A stretch of DNA of 64,000 nt, taken from Tissierellia bacterium (GTDB lineage Bacteria; Bacillota; Clostridia; Tissierellales; Peptoniphilaceae). The DNA lies in contig JAUNUQ010000002.1 of assembly GCA_030538075.1 (NCBI GenBank), positions 62,001 through 126,000 on the forward strand. The letters are read 5' to 3'. Both the position numbers and the translations under genes were made by a program. Under the pieces are notes generated by a model. It searched no databases and was not told the DNA's origin. It saw only the letters and a program-made list of their open reading frames with translations. Shown here in pieces: positions 33,868 to 43,036 of this stretch (position 1 is the first letter of the stretch; every line of letters begins with the position of its first letter).

Positions 33868-35553
33868 CTACATCGCCTTTAATCTCCGATATAAGGTGCG
33901 CAGGCTGATGCCCAATTCGTCAGCTGCTCTTTTTTTGCCTTCTAGATTCCAGCCATGGCGATCCAATGCCTCTATGATAGGGGTTTCTCTTGAGGAGAGG
34001 GAAGGGGCGGTGATCTGCTCTTCCTGTAGTTTTAAGGGCAGTGATTCCCTGCTGATACAATGCGAATCCTCCATATTGATCGCATATTCGATGACATTTT
34101 CCAGCTCCCTAATATTTCCTGGCCAGCAATAATCTTTGAGCGTTTTTAGTGCATCCGGGGAGATGGACCGGATGTCTCGACCCAAGGATCGGCTGTATTT
34201 TTCGATAAAATGCTGAGTCAGGGTCTCAATATCATCTGGGCGCTGGGACAGGGGTGGTACGAGTAGGGGTATGACATTGAGGCGATAAAAGAGATCTCCT
34301 CGGAACTTTCCTTCTTTCATCATCTCCTCTAGATTTCGATTGGTAGCGGAGATGATGCGTATGCGGATGGGAATGAGGTGGATTCCACCAATACGCTGGA
34401 TAACCCCCTCCTGTAAAACGCGTAGTAGCTTTGCCTGTAAGTGGAGTGGGAGCTCACCGACCTCATCTAAGAATACTGTACCACCATCGGCGATCTCAAA
34501 GATACCTGGCTTACCACCCTTCTTTGCCCCGGTAAACGCCCCATCCTCATAGCCAAATAGCTCGGATTCGAACAGGGTGTCGGGGATATTGGCGCAGTTT
34601 ACAGGTACAAATGGCTTTGATATCCGTGAGCCCGAATAGTGGATGGCCTTCGCTATCATCTCCTTCCCTGTACCTGTGTCACCGGTGATTAGGACCGATG
34701 AAGTGGAATTGGCAATTTTGACAATCTTCCCCTTGATGCGGTCAATCACGGGATCAGAGGAAATGATGGAGTCGATATAATTGTCATGGGACTCTATCTG
34801 TTTTACTTCTTCCTGTTCCACCCGCATTGTATATCCAAGGATTTCTCCGTCAACTTTGAGGGGTGTGACATAGATCATCCCTCCAAAGGTATCAAAGCGG
34901 TAATACTTTCGGCGTGGTTCTTTCGAACTGAGCACCCAATCCACAAAATCTTGCGGGAACATGGCACTGATATTATGGGATTGGAGATCGCAAAATGGTA
35001 AAAACTTTTCTACATTGATGTCCCAATGGACGATGAACCCCAGCTGGTCTATGAAAAGATAATTCACCTGCATCTCATCCACCATTTTTCCGATGATGCG
35101 GTGGAGGAGCTTATGCTGGAAGCCGAGCTGCTCATTGACTGCAAACATGGCGATCATCTCTGTGAGGGACTCCAGGATATCGGTATAAGTACGGATATTT
35201 CGTTCGATTCGGTTATGACCCTCTTGGGAAAAGGAGGTCATGCTGACGACGCCAATGGGTTGATCGCCTACGTCGATACAGGAGAGTATTTCAATGGTGG
35301 AGGGACAATTATTGACAAAGCGGCAACCGATACAGGACTTCATCTGACCGGGCTTGTTGACGACGACATTTCCCTGCTCGATGACTTCTTCAATGGACTC
35401 TGGATGTACACCGCTTCCTTTCCTGCGCAGATAGGTGGGTGTACCGCTTATTAGATTTGCAGATGAGCTAAAGATCGCGAATTCTGCGTGGGTGAGTTTG
35501 GACATGGATGTGAGGATTCTCTCCAGAATCGGCTTGATTACCTGTAAATTCAT
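33868..35553 (-). CDS. Sigma-54-dependent transcriptional activator with Cys-rich sensor
   Basis: An enhancer-binding protein of about 561 residues. The N-terminal sensor (about 1-140) holds four cysteines spaced CX2CX5CX8C (Cys75, 78, 84 and 93, counted from an ATG one codon upstream), possibly a metal or redox site, then ends in VVSMTSFSQEGHNRIERN. A PAS-like region follows (about 150-250). The AAA+ domain has Walker A GDTGTGKE (292-299), GAFTGA (339-344, sigma-54 contact) and Walker B VFLDEVGE. A Fis-type helix-turn-helix closes the protein (KKRAADELGISLRTLYRRL). Two ATGs are adjacent; the second has better spacing to AGGAGG. It faces a -24/-12 promoter across a 200-base gap and very likely controls the cluster that begins at 35765. 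Confidence 0.93.
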   Translation of the reverse strand: MNLQVIKPILERILTSMSKLTHAEFAIFSSSANLISGTPTYLRRKGSGVHPESIEEVIEQGNVVVNKPGQMKSCIGCRFVNNCPSTIEILSCIDVGDQPIGVVSMTSFSQEGHNRIERNIRTYTDILESLTEMIAMFAVNEQLGFQHKLLHRIIGKMVDEMQVNYLFIDQLGFIVHWDINVEKFLPFCDLQSHNISAMFPQDFVDWVLSSKEPRRKYYRFDTFGGMIYVTPLKVDGEILGYTMRVEQEEVKQIESHDNYIDSIISSDPVIDRIKGKIVKIANSTSSVLITGDTGTGKEMIAKAIHYSGSRISKPFVPVNCANIPDTLFESELFGYEDGAFTGAKKGGKPGIFEIADGGTVFLDEVGELPLHLQAKLLRVLQEGVIQRIGGIHLIPIRIRIISATNRNLEEMMKEGKFRGDLFYRLNVIPLLVPPLSQRPDDIETLTQHFIEKYSRSLGRDIRSISPDALKTLKDYCWPGNIRELENVIEYAINMEDSHCISRESLPLKLQEEQITAPSLSSRETPIIEALDRHGWNLEGKKRAADELGISLRTLYRRLKAM

Positions 35554-35610
35554 CATTACCTCCTAGAAAATTGACAAATGGCAATAGATATTGGCAAGTT
35601 TGACAGTTTT

Positions 35611-35638
35611 ATTATATCAAATATATGATATTTTTCAA
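35611..35638 (-). promoter_or_regulatory. Sigma-A promoter of the regulator gene
   Basis: On the minus strand TTGAAA (35638-35633) and TATAAT (35616-35611) are spaced by 16 bases. The palindrome at 35614-35631 lies inside this promoter. Confidence 0.6.
35614..35631. promoter_or_regulatory. Candidate binding palindrome for the sigma-54 activator
   Basis: ATATCA-AATATA-TGATAT is a 6+6 inverted repeat about 90 bases upstream of the -24 element, a usual distance for an enhancer site. It overlaps the -35/-10 region of the divergent regulator gene, so binding could both activate the cluster and repress the regulator. The surroundings are very AT-rich, so chance is possible. Confidence 0.45.
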
Positions 35639-35709
35639 AGTGGTGATACAGTGTAATTTGGGAAGTGCTTGATTTAGCCGAAAAAATAATTATGAGAAAA
35701 TATTTCGTA

Positions 35710-35727
35710 TTGGCATGCCGATTGCAT
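35710..35727 (+). promoter_or_regulatory. Sigma-54 (-24/-12) promoter
   Basis: TTGGCAT-GCCGA-TTGCAT matches the consensus TTGGCAC-N5-TTGCA with GG at 35712-35713 and GC at 35724-35725. The expected start is near 35737, about 28 bases before the SDR gene. The divergent sigma-54 activator supports it. Confidence 0.9.
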
Positions 35728-35764
35728 ATATAATAACCAGAAAACAAAAAATGAGGAGGTACAT

Positions 35765-36541
35765 ATGAAAGATCCATTGGATTTAACAGGTAAAGTTGCC
35801 GTAATCACTGGGGGTGCTTCCGGTATAGGTCTTGGCGCCACAGAACTATTGGCAGAGCATGGAGCGACCGTAGTGATGATTGGGACGAATCCTGCGAAGG
35901 GGAAAAAAGCGGAAGAGGAACTGAAGGCGAAGGGTTTGAATGTCAAATTCCTGCAGGGAGATGTCACAAAAGAAGCGAGCTGTAAAGAGAATTTGGAGCA
36001 GGTGGAAAGAGAATTTGGCAGACTGGACATCCTGTTCAATAATGCAGGGGCAACGGTTCGAAAAAAAGTTACGGATCTCACAGAAGAAGAATGGGATTTC
36101 GTTCTCGATGTAGGTTTAAAAGGTACTTTCTTAATGAGCAAATACGCTATTCCATTGATGAAAGAAAGCGGTGGAGGAAGCATTATCAACTGTGGATCAG
36201 GATGGGGACTCAAGGGTGGCAATCTGGCTGCCGCATACAATGCGGTTAAAGGTGGAATTGTCATCATGACCAGAGGGATGGCAATCGACCACGGACCTGA
36301 CAATATCCGCGTGAACTCAGTCAACCCTGGAGACACAGATACAGAAATGCTAAGAGATGAGGGAGTCCAGACGGGTGAAACCAATATGGAAGAGTACTTG
36401 AAAGACTGTGGAGTAGGCAGACCCCTATCTAGACTGGGGAAACCTAGGGATATCGCTAATGCCGTGTTATTCTTGGCCAGTGACCTATCTTCTTGGATTA
36501 CTGGAACGGCTATTGTAGTAGACGGCGGCGGCATCGCATAA
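35765..36541 (+). CDS. Short-chain dehydrogenase/reductase (SDR)
   Basis: A 258-residue classical SDR. The cofactor motif is TGGASGIG (about residues 15-22), then NNAG, the catalytic Ser in CGSGWG and YxxxK in YNAVKGG, with PGDTDTEM after. It should oxidise or reduce a hydroxyl/keto group with NAD(P). First gene behind the sigma-54 promoter, with AGGAGG before ATG, and 18 bases before the glycine-decarboxylase-like genes, so it may act on their substrate or product. The similar SDR at 40767 belongs to the same cluster. Confidence 0.9.
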   Translation: MKDPLDLTGKVAVITGGASGIGLGATELLAEHGATVVMIGTNPAKGKKAEEELKAKGLNVKFLQGDVTKEASCKENLEQVEREFGRLDILFNNAGATVRKKVTDLTEEEWDFVLDVGLKGTFLMSKYAIPLMKESGGGSIINCGSGWGLKGGNLAAAYNAVKGGIVIMTRGMAIDHGPDNIRVNSVNPGDTDTEMLRDEGVQTGETNMEEYLKDCGVGRPLSRLGKPRDIANAVLFLASDLSSWITGTAIVVDGGGIA

Positions 36542-36559
36542 AAACGAAGGAGGAAATTG

Positions 36560-37957
36560 ATGAACAAAGGATTTAAAAATCATCCGTACATCCCGAACTC
36601 GGATCCGGATGTACAAGCGGAAATGTTGAGAGAATTGGGATTGTCCAGTCTGGAAGATCTCCATGCTGAGATTCCAGAGGAGCTAAAATTAAAAGAACCC
36701 CTGAATTTGCCAGAACCCTATCGATCAGAATATGAGCTGAAGCGGGGCATCGGCAAGATCATGAATAAAAATATCAGTACTGCTGAAAACCTGAACTTCC
36801 TAGGCGCTGGCTGCTGGCAACACTATGTGCCCGCCATCTGCGACGAAATCAACTCCAGATCGGAATTCCTAACGGGATATGCTGGAGAGCCCTATAATGA
36901 TCATGGCCGTTTTCAATCCCTATTTGAGTACGAGTCTCTTTTAGCGGAACTGATTGATATGGAAGTCGTCAGTGTGCCGACTTTCGACTGGCCACAAGCA
37001 GCTGCCACCTCTCTTAGGATGTCTTCTAGAATCACCAATAGAGGAAAAGCTCTAGTATGTGGGACCATTCATCCAGAGAGATATTTGGTCATGGAGAACT
37101 ACTGTGATCCTGGCGTAGAATTGGTTAAAGTCGCCTTTGATGAAAAGACAGGCAGAATGGATCTCGAAGATCTCAAAAATAAGATCGGAGACGATGTCTG
37201 TGCGGTATATTTCGAAAACCCAGGATATTTAGGTTTTATCGAAGACCAGGGAGAAGAGATCTCTGCAATCGCCCATGAAGCCGGCGCCATCAGCGTCGTC
37301 GGAGTAGACCCCAGCAGTTTAGGCGTACTCGCTCCTCCATCAGCTTATGGAGCAGATATTGTCTGTGGTGATTTGCAGCCCCTAGGCATGCATATGAATT
37401 ATGGTGGTGGTCAATCTGGTTTTATTTCCACTCGTGATGAGGAGAAATTTGTACTGGAGTTTCCATCTAGACTATTTGGAGTCGCTCCTACCATTGTCGA
37501 AGGTGAATATGGATTTGGAGACATCGCATATGAGCGAACTTCCTTCGGTAACCTACGGGAAAAGGGAAAGGAATATGTCGGAACACAGACAGCGCTACTC
37601 GGAATTACAGCAGGTGTTTATCTGTCATTGATGGGACCCCAGGGAATGTATGATCTGGGACAAAATATTCTGCAAAAGAGCCAGTACACAATCCAAGAAC
37701 TCTCCAAGATCAAAGGCGTTAAGGGCTCTCGATTTGAAGGAACAGGATTTAAAGAGTTTGTCGTAGATTTCAATGAAACCGGAAAATCTGTTAAGGAAAT
37801 CAATGAGGCTCTCTTGGAGAAGGGAATCTTTGGCGGAAAAGATCTGGCAGTGGAATTCCCGGAAATGGGAGAATGTGCTCTATACAGTGTAACGGAAGTC
37901 CATTTAAAAGAAGATATCGATACTTTGGTCAATGCGCTAAAGGCCATCGTGGAATAG
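36560..37957 (+). CDS. Glycine dehydrogenase (decarboxylating) subunit 1-like protein, divergent
   Basis: A 465-residue PLP-fold protein of the GcvP N-terminal (GcvPA) family, the half that forms the P-protein together with GcvPB. Recognisable parts are NFLGAGCWQHYVPA, YNDHGRFQSLFEYESLLAEL, VYFENPGYLGFIED and PLGMHMNYGGGQSGFIS. The canonical stretch near residue 110 (YTPYQxExxQG in the usual enzyme, from memory) is replaced by YAGEPYNDHG, in a region close to the active site. No gcvT, gcvH or lipoamide dehydrogenase gene is in the window. It may decarboxylate a different amino acid or work without the normal lipoyl partner; that is inference. Confidence 0.82.
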   Translation: MNKGFKNHPYIPNSDPDVQAEMLRELGLSSLEDLHAEIPEELKLKEPLNLPEPYRSEYELKRGIGKIMNKNISTAENLNFLGAGCWQHYVPAICDEINSRSEFLTGYAGEPYNDHGRFQSLFEYESLLAELIDMEVVSVPTFDWPQAAATSLRMSSRITNRGKALVCGTIHPERYLVMENYCDPGVELVKVAFDEKTGRMDLEDLKNKIGDDVCAVYFENPGYLGFIEDQGEEISAIAHEAGAISVVGVDPSSLGVLAPPSAYGADIVCGDLQPLGMHMNYGGGQSGFISTRDEEKFVLEFPSRLFGVAPTIVEGEYGFGDIAYERTSFGNLREKGKEYVGTQTALLGITAGVYLSLMGPQGMYDLGQNILQKSQYTIQELSKIKGVKGSRFEGTGFKEFVVDFNETGKSVKEINEALLEKGIFGGKDLAVEFPEMGECALYSVTEVHLKEDIDTLVNALKAIVE

Positions 37958-37967
37958 GGGGTTAGAG

Positions 37968-39524
37968 ATGAAGAGAATTAGAAGAGAAGGCATGGTACAA
38001 GAAGTACAACAAGCCAGCTGGAATGAGCCGATCATCTTCGAGTTGGATCAACCCGGCGAGAGGGGAATATTAGTCCCCAAGGCAGAAGCGGCAATTGCAG
38101 AGGCAGTAGGTGATGGTGTGTCCAAACTCAGTCCAAAGATGAAGAGAGATGGACTGCCAAAACTGCCAGAGATCAATCAAAAACGAGTGCTGATGCACTA
38201 TTTACGACTCTCCCAAGAAACACTGGGCGGAGACATCAACCCGGAAATCGGCCAGGGAACCTGTACAGTCAAATACAATCCCAAGATCAATGATCGCATT
38301 GCAAATACGGAAAAGATGACGGATCTCCATCCCCTACAAGACCCGTCGACGGTTCAGGGTATCTTAGAAGTCCTGTACAAATCCGATGTGATGATGAGAG
38401 AAATCTCAGGAATGGATTACTTTACATTCCAAGCAGGCGGTGGATCCCAAGCAACGATGACCATGGCTTCCATCGTGCGCATGTACCATAGACTCCGCGG
38501 AGAAGAAGAGCAGCGCGATGAAATCATCACGACGGCATTTTCTCATCCATCGGATGCTGCAGCTCCTGCGCTCAAAGGCTATAAGATCATCACGATCATG
38601 GCAGATGAGTATGGCAGGCCTGATTATGAGGCATTTAAGGCAGCGATTAGTGAGCGTACAGCGGCTTTCGTCGTAGCCAATCCGGAAGACTCAGGGATTT
38701 ACAATCCAAGGGTGAAGGAATTTACGGATCTGGTCACCAAGGCTGGTGGGCTGAACTGCTATGACCAAGCCAATGCCAACGGGCTATTTGGAATTGCCAG
38801 AGCAAAAGAAGCGGGCTTCCATATGTGCTATTTCAATATGCACAAATCCTTCGGAACTCCCCATGGCTGTGGTGGCCCAGGATCAGGCGCTGTCGGTGTC
38901 GTAGCAGAGCTTAAGGATTATATGCCCAGACCATTGATCGCGTTTGATGGAGAAAAATATTTCTTCGACTATGATCTACCCAAATCCATTGGAAAGGTCA
39001 AGATGTTCAATGGAAATGCGCAAGCGATGCTGAAAGCCTATGCTTGGATGATGAGCTTTGGCGCTGAAGGATTATACGAAGTCGGTAAAGTCGCCGCATT
39101 GAACAATGTCTATCTATATAAGAAGATGCTGGAGCACGATGCGATTAAGGTGCCCTTTAAAGAGGAGACCCAGCGCATCGAGCAGACGAGATACACTTTC
39201 GAAGACTATGCAGAAGAGACTGGATTCAGCTATGATGACCTGTCTCGCAGAGTCATGGACTTCGGAATGCATATCTGGTCCAGCCACCATCCCTATTATG
39301 TACCAGAACCATTCACGCTAGAACCCACGGAAACTCCTTCCAAGGCAGATCTGGACAAATATGCGGCGACTATTCACCATATCATGGATGAGTTCAAAGA
39401 GAACCCAGAAATAATCAAATCGGCTCCCAACAATAGCACGATCCACAGAGTCGATGAATCCAGTATGGATGATCCTGAAAAATGGTGCCCAACCTGGAGA
39501 GTCTATCTGCGTAAAACCAAATAG
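37968..39524 (+). CDS. Glycine dehydrogenase (decarboxylating) subunit 2-like protein, divergent
   Basis: A 518-residue partner of the preceding subunit, related to GcvPB. The PLP lysine is in YFNMHKSFGTPHGCGGPGSGAVG, and CTVKYNPKIND near residue 100 is family-typical. However, the segment that is usually AHGTNPA in glycine decarboxylase reads SHPSDAAAPA, and the tail (from about 380) differs. This supports a paralogue with a changed substrate rather than a standard glycine cleavage enzyme. It starts 10 bases after subunit 1. Confidence 0.82.
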   Translation: MKRIRREGMVQEVQQASWNEPIIFELDQPGERGILVPKAEAAIAEAVGDGVSKLSPKMKRDGLPKLPEINQKRVLMHYLRLSQETLGGDINPEIGQGTCTVKYNPKINDRIANTEKMTDLHPLQDPSTVQGILEVLYKSDVMMREISGMDYFTFQAGGGSQATMTMASIVRMYHRLRGEEEQRDEIITTAFSHPSDAAAPALKGYKIITIMADEYGRPDYEAFKAAISERTAAFVVANPEDSGIYNPRVKEFTDLVTKAGGLNCYDQANANGLFGIARAKEAGFHMCYFNMHKSFGTPHGCGGPGSGAVGVVAELKDYMPRPLIAFDGEKYFFDYDLPKSIGKVKMFNGNAQAMLKAYAWMMSFGAEGLYEVGKVAALNNVYLYKKMLEHDAIKVPFKEETQRIEQTRYTFEDYAEETGFSYDDLSRRVMDFGMHIWSSHHPYYVPEPFTLEPTETPSKADLDKYAATIHHIMDEFKENPEIIKSAPNNSTIHRVDESSMDDPEKWCPTWRVYLRKTK

Positions 39525-39533
39525 ACGATTACG

Positions 39534-40646
39534 ATGAAGAAAATCGGCTTGATTGTCAATCCCATTGCAGGAATGGGAGGAAGAGTCGGATTAAAGGGAA
39601 CGGACGGCCAGGAGACATTGGCCAAGGCGAAAGAACTCGGGGCTTCTCAGGAAGCCCCCGAGAAAGCCAACCAGGCCTTAAAAGAGCTCCTCCCCTTGAA
39701 GGAGGATTTGCTGTTATTAACAGCAGCTGGAGAGATGGGGGAGAGTATTGGCAGGGAGCTCGGTTTTGAAACCAGCGTCCTTTATCACTGCGAGAACACC
39801 TGCAGTGGAACCGACACCATCAACGCAGCGCAGCGCATACTAGAGGAAAAACCAGATCTTCTGCTCTTTGCCGGCGGAGATGGAACGGCTAGGGACATCT
39901 ATCAGGGAATTGGCTTAGAACAGGGCGTCGTGGGTATTCCAGCTGGGGTTAAAATCCACTCCCCGGTGTATGCAAATACACCTAAGGATGCAGGTCGATT
40001 GGCCAAGGAGTATCTGGAGGGAAAACTCACTCTTCTCCAAGATCTGGAAGTCGTCGATATCGATGAAGTCTCTTACCGGGAGGATCGACTGATTACATCG
40101 CTGTATGGCTATCTCAAAGTGCCCGTCTCCAATGTGCTCCTACAAAACAAAAAAGCGCCAACCCCTTTAACACAGGAAGCCAGCCAACGGGCGATCGCTT
40201 TGGACATTATCGATCATATGGCCAAAGATGTGGCCTATATTGTTGGACCTGGTTCCACCACTCAATATGTCAACAAAGAGCTGGGAATCCCATCAACCCT
40301 TCTGGGCGTCGATGTGATTCGAAACCGAAAGCTCTACCTAAAAGATGTCACAGAAAAGGATCTACTGCGGATCACCAATGAATTTGAATCGGTCTTGATC
40401 ATGACTCCGACCGGAGGACAGGGTTATCTCTTCGGTAGAGGGAACCAGCAGATCAGTGGCAATGTGCTGAAACAGATTAATAAGGAAAATATTCGTATTC
40501 TGGCAACGACGGATAAGATAGCCAAACTCAAAGGAAAACCTTTACGCATCTACACGGGTGACGATGAGGCGGACCAGAGGATCGTTGGCTATTACCGAAT
40601 CAAGACCGGATATGGTATGGAAATGATGTATCCGGTTAGAACTTAA
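39534..40646 (+). CDS. ATP-NAD kinase-like protein (COG3199/AcoX-like)
   Basis: A 370-residue protein of the diacylglycerol-kinase/NAD-kinase fold. IGLIVNPIAGMGGRVGLKG at the N-terminus and LLFAGGDGTARDIYQ (GGDGT motif, about residue 120) are diagnostic. It matches the longer AcoX-type branch found in some catabolic operons, whose function is unclear, rather than housekeeping NadK. It has a weak ribosome site and follows subunit 2 by 9 bases. It might make NADP for the SDRs or phosphorylate another metabolite. Confidence 0.8.
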   Translation: MKKIGLIVNPIAGMGGRVGLKGTDGQETLAKAKELGASQEAPEKANQALKELLPLKEDLLLLTAAGEMGESIGRELGFETSVLYHCENTCSGTDTINAAQRILEEKPDLLLFAGGDGTARDIYQGIGLEQGVVGIPAGVKIHSPVYANTPKDAGRLAKEYLEGKLTLLQDLEVVDIDEVSYREDRLITSLYGYLKVPVSNVLLQNKKAPTPLTQEASQRAIALDIIDHMAKDVAYIVGPGSTTQYVNKELGIPSTLLGVDVIRNRKLYLKDVTEKDLLRITNEFESVLIMTPTGGQGYLFGRGNQQISGNVLKQINKENIRILATTDKIAKLKGKPLRIYTGDDEADQRIVGYYRIKTGYGMEMMYPVRT

Positions 40647-40766
40647 GTTTATTTATATGAGTTGGATGAAACATATACAGAACTTTTTCAAGATGCAGTG
40701 ATAATAAACCTGAATAAAAAATGGAATAATCCTTTAACTATTAAATCAAAAAGAGGGGTAGATTCG

Positions 40767-41510
40767 ATGGCAAAATATGAGGATATGCGTGGTAAGCGAG
40801 TGATTGTAACCGGCGCTTCAAGTGGGATTGGTCTGGCTACGGCACAACGTTTTGTTAAAGAGGGGGCAAAAGTGGTTATCTTCGGCAATACTGAAGAGAA
40901 ACTAAGGAGGGTGATGGAGGAGAATCCAGAATTCTTAGGAGGATTTTCTGTCGATGTAAGTGTTGAAGAGAGTGTAAAGGAGGGGTTTGCTAGAGCGGAT
41001 GAGGTTCTAGGAGGTTTGGACGTACTTGTCGCTAATGCGGGAATAAGTATCAGAAATCTATTCAAAGATACTAGCTATGAACAATGGAAGAAAGTAGTAG
41101 ACACCAATCTCGGAGGGATGTACCTGTGTGCAAAGGAGGCTTTGTCACGCATGGAACAACAAAAATCAGGAGTATTGTTGTTGACAGCATCTACCAATGG
41201 GATGGAAGGTCATCCCCATTACGCAGATTATAATGCTTCTAAAGCAGGGGTTATTCTCTTGGGTAAGACATTGGCTCTAGAGTATGCTCCCCATATTCGT
41301 GTGAACTCCGTCTGTCCAGGATATGTACTTACCCCAATGCAGCGCGCAGAATACACAGATGAAATGCTAGAAGTAGTTAACCAAGGAATTCCGATGAAAC
41401 GACATGCTGCTCCAGAAGAAGTTGCAAATCTATTTGTATTTCTAGCATCGGACGAAGCGGCATATATTACTGGTCAATATATTGCAATTGATGGTGGAGA
41501 AACGGCATAG
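40767..41510 (+). CDS. Second short-chain dehydrogenase/reductase
   Basis: A 247-residue classical SDR with TGASSGIG, NAG, YxxxK (YNASKAG) and PGYVLTPM. I chose the ATG at 40767, preceded by AGAGGGG; an earlier in-frame start would add 35 residues encoded by unusually AT-rich DNA with no ribosome site. The 120-base gap before it differs in base use from its neighbours, so the gene may have been joined to the cluster later. Confidence 0.88.
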   Translation: MAKYEDMRGKRVIVTGASSGIGLATAQRFVKEGAKVVIFGNTEEKLRRVMEENPEFLGGFSVDVSVEESVKEGFARADEVLGGLDVLVANAGISIRNLFKDTSYEQWKKVVDTNLGGMYLCAKEALSRMEQQKSGVLLLTASTNGMEGHPHYADYNASKAGVILLGKTLALEYAPHIRVNSVCPGYVLTPMQRAEYTDEMLEVVNQGIPMKRHAAPEEVANLFVFLASDEAAYITGQYIAIDGGETA

Positions 41511-41581
41511 TTCTGTGGATTTAAGAAATCTTGCCCGAGTTTCTCACAATAGTATTATCGAAACAAAACTGGAGGAAAAAA

Positions 41582-43018
41582 ATGACGGATAACAACTATA
41601 AACCGAGTTTTGGGATCGCCTTATTCATCGTTCTATCCCTATTAGTAGTTATGGGATTATCCCTTGGTGTACTCGGGATCCCGGTTCACGTCGCCATGTT
41701 TATTGCTCTGGCGATTGCAGCTGGTACATTGATGTTTGGTGGAATGGGCTGGGATAAACTGGTAGAAGCCATGGAAGATGGAGGTAGAATGGCTTTAACC
41801 ACTGTACTCATCCTATTGATCATTGGGATGGTTATGGGTTCTTGGATGGCCAGCGGTACGGTTCCGGCGATCATCTATTGGGGATTAAAGATCATCAATC
41901 CAAATATGTTCCTGGTTACATCTTGCCTAGTATGCTGTGTTGTATCTCTAGCAACGGGGAGTTCTTGGTCCACTGCTGGAACCATTGGGGTTGCTCTGAT
42001 GGCTGTTGGCGATGGTCTTGGGATCAATCCGGCGATAACAGCAGCAACGATCGTATCTGGTGCGTATTTTGGAGATAAGATGTCTCCTCTATCTGATACG
42101 ACCAACCTTGCACCTGCAATGGCGGAAGGTGACCTGTTTGACCATATTCGCGCCATGATGTATACAACTCTGCCTAGTCTCCTTATCACTTTGGGATTCT
42201 ACTGGTTTTTAGGTCGAGGATATGGGGCAGACACCATAGACGCACCATTAATCAATGCAACACTGGAAGGGATCGAAACCGTATTCAACATGAACTTCCT
42301 GGTCTGGATTCCACCGATCTTCGTCATCGTCCTGGCTTTATTGAAAGTGCCAGCTTTGATCAGCTTGTTTTTTTCTGCCGTATTGGCGGGATTTATTGGG
42401 ATGGCGGTACAAGGCTATTCCATTGCTGAGATCACCACATTCATGGATTCAGGATTTGTATCGAGCATTGGAGTTGAATCTGTGGACAAGCTACTGAGTC
42501 GTGGAGGTCTTCAAAACATGTCCTATACGATCCTGCTGACCATGATCGTCATGCCCTTTGGGACATTACTGGAGCATTCTGGCGTTCTAAATGTCCTATT
42601 GGAACGATTCAAGCTGGTCACGAAGAGTGCCGCTTCATTGGTGGTAACGACGGTTTTAACGGCCATCGGACTAAATATTGTCACAGCAAGTCAGTATATG
42701 TCCATTGTTTTGACGGGCAGGATGTATGTACAAGCCTATAAAGACAAGGATATGCTGCCTCAGACTCTCTCTCGAACCTTGGAGGATGCAGGTACAGTTA
42801 CCTCCGTATTGGTTCCTTGGAACTTATGTGGAATGTTCTTTGCGGGAGCACTCGGGGTGAATACGATTGATTATGTACCTTATGCGATGTTCAACTGGCT
42901 CACTCCTCTGATTTCAATAGCATTTGCGATCTTTGGACTGTTCCAGTGGAGAACTGGCGATATTAAGTCCAATAAAACCTATCACAAACCAGAGAAAGAA
43001 CATATCGAACAATTGTAA
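41582..43018 (+). CDS. NhaC-family antiporter, first copy
   Basis: A 478-residue membrane protein with about 12 hydrophobic segments. The stretches ATGSSWSTAGTIGVALMAVG and GAYFGDKMSPLSDTTNLAPA are signatures of the NhaC family (Na+/H+ or substrate/H+-Na+ antiporters such as malate-lactate exchangers). Start after GGAGG. In this catabolic cluster it more likely exchanges an organic or amino-acid substrate than only Na+ for H+. Confidence 0.9.
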   Translation: MTDNNYKPSFGIALFIVLSLLVVMGLSLGVLGIPVHVAMFIALAIAAGTLMFGGMGWDKLVEAMEDGGRMALTTVLILLIIGMVMGSWMASGTVPAIIYWGLKIINPNMFLVTSCLVCCVVSLATGSSWSTAGTIGVALMAVGDGLGINPAITAATIVSGAYFGDKMSPLSDTTNLAPAMAEGDLFDHIRAMMYTTLPSLLITLGFYWFLGRGYGADTIDAPLINATLEGIETVFNMNFLVWIPPIFVIVLALLKVPALISLFFSAVLAGFIGMAVQGYSIAEITTFMDSGFVSSIGVESVDKLLSRGGLQNMSYTILLTMIVMPFGTLLEHSGVLNVLLERFKLVTKSAASLVVTTVLTAIGLNIVTASQYMSIVLTGRMYVQAYKDKDMLPQTLSRTLEDAGTVTSVLVPWNLCGMFFAGALGVNTIDYVPYAMFNWLTPLISIAFAIFGLFQWRTGDIKSNKTYHKPEKEHIEQL

Positions 43019-43036
43019 ATCCCTTAGGAGTATGCG

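Noticed and set aside
35640-35764. Glycine riboswitch before the glycine-decarboxylase-like genes
   Set aside because: The leader from the sigma-54 promoter is only about 28 bases, too short for an aptamer, and no aptamer sequence is visible upstream.
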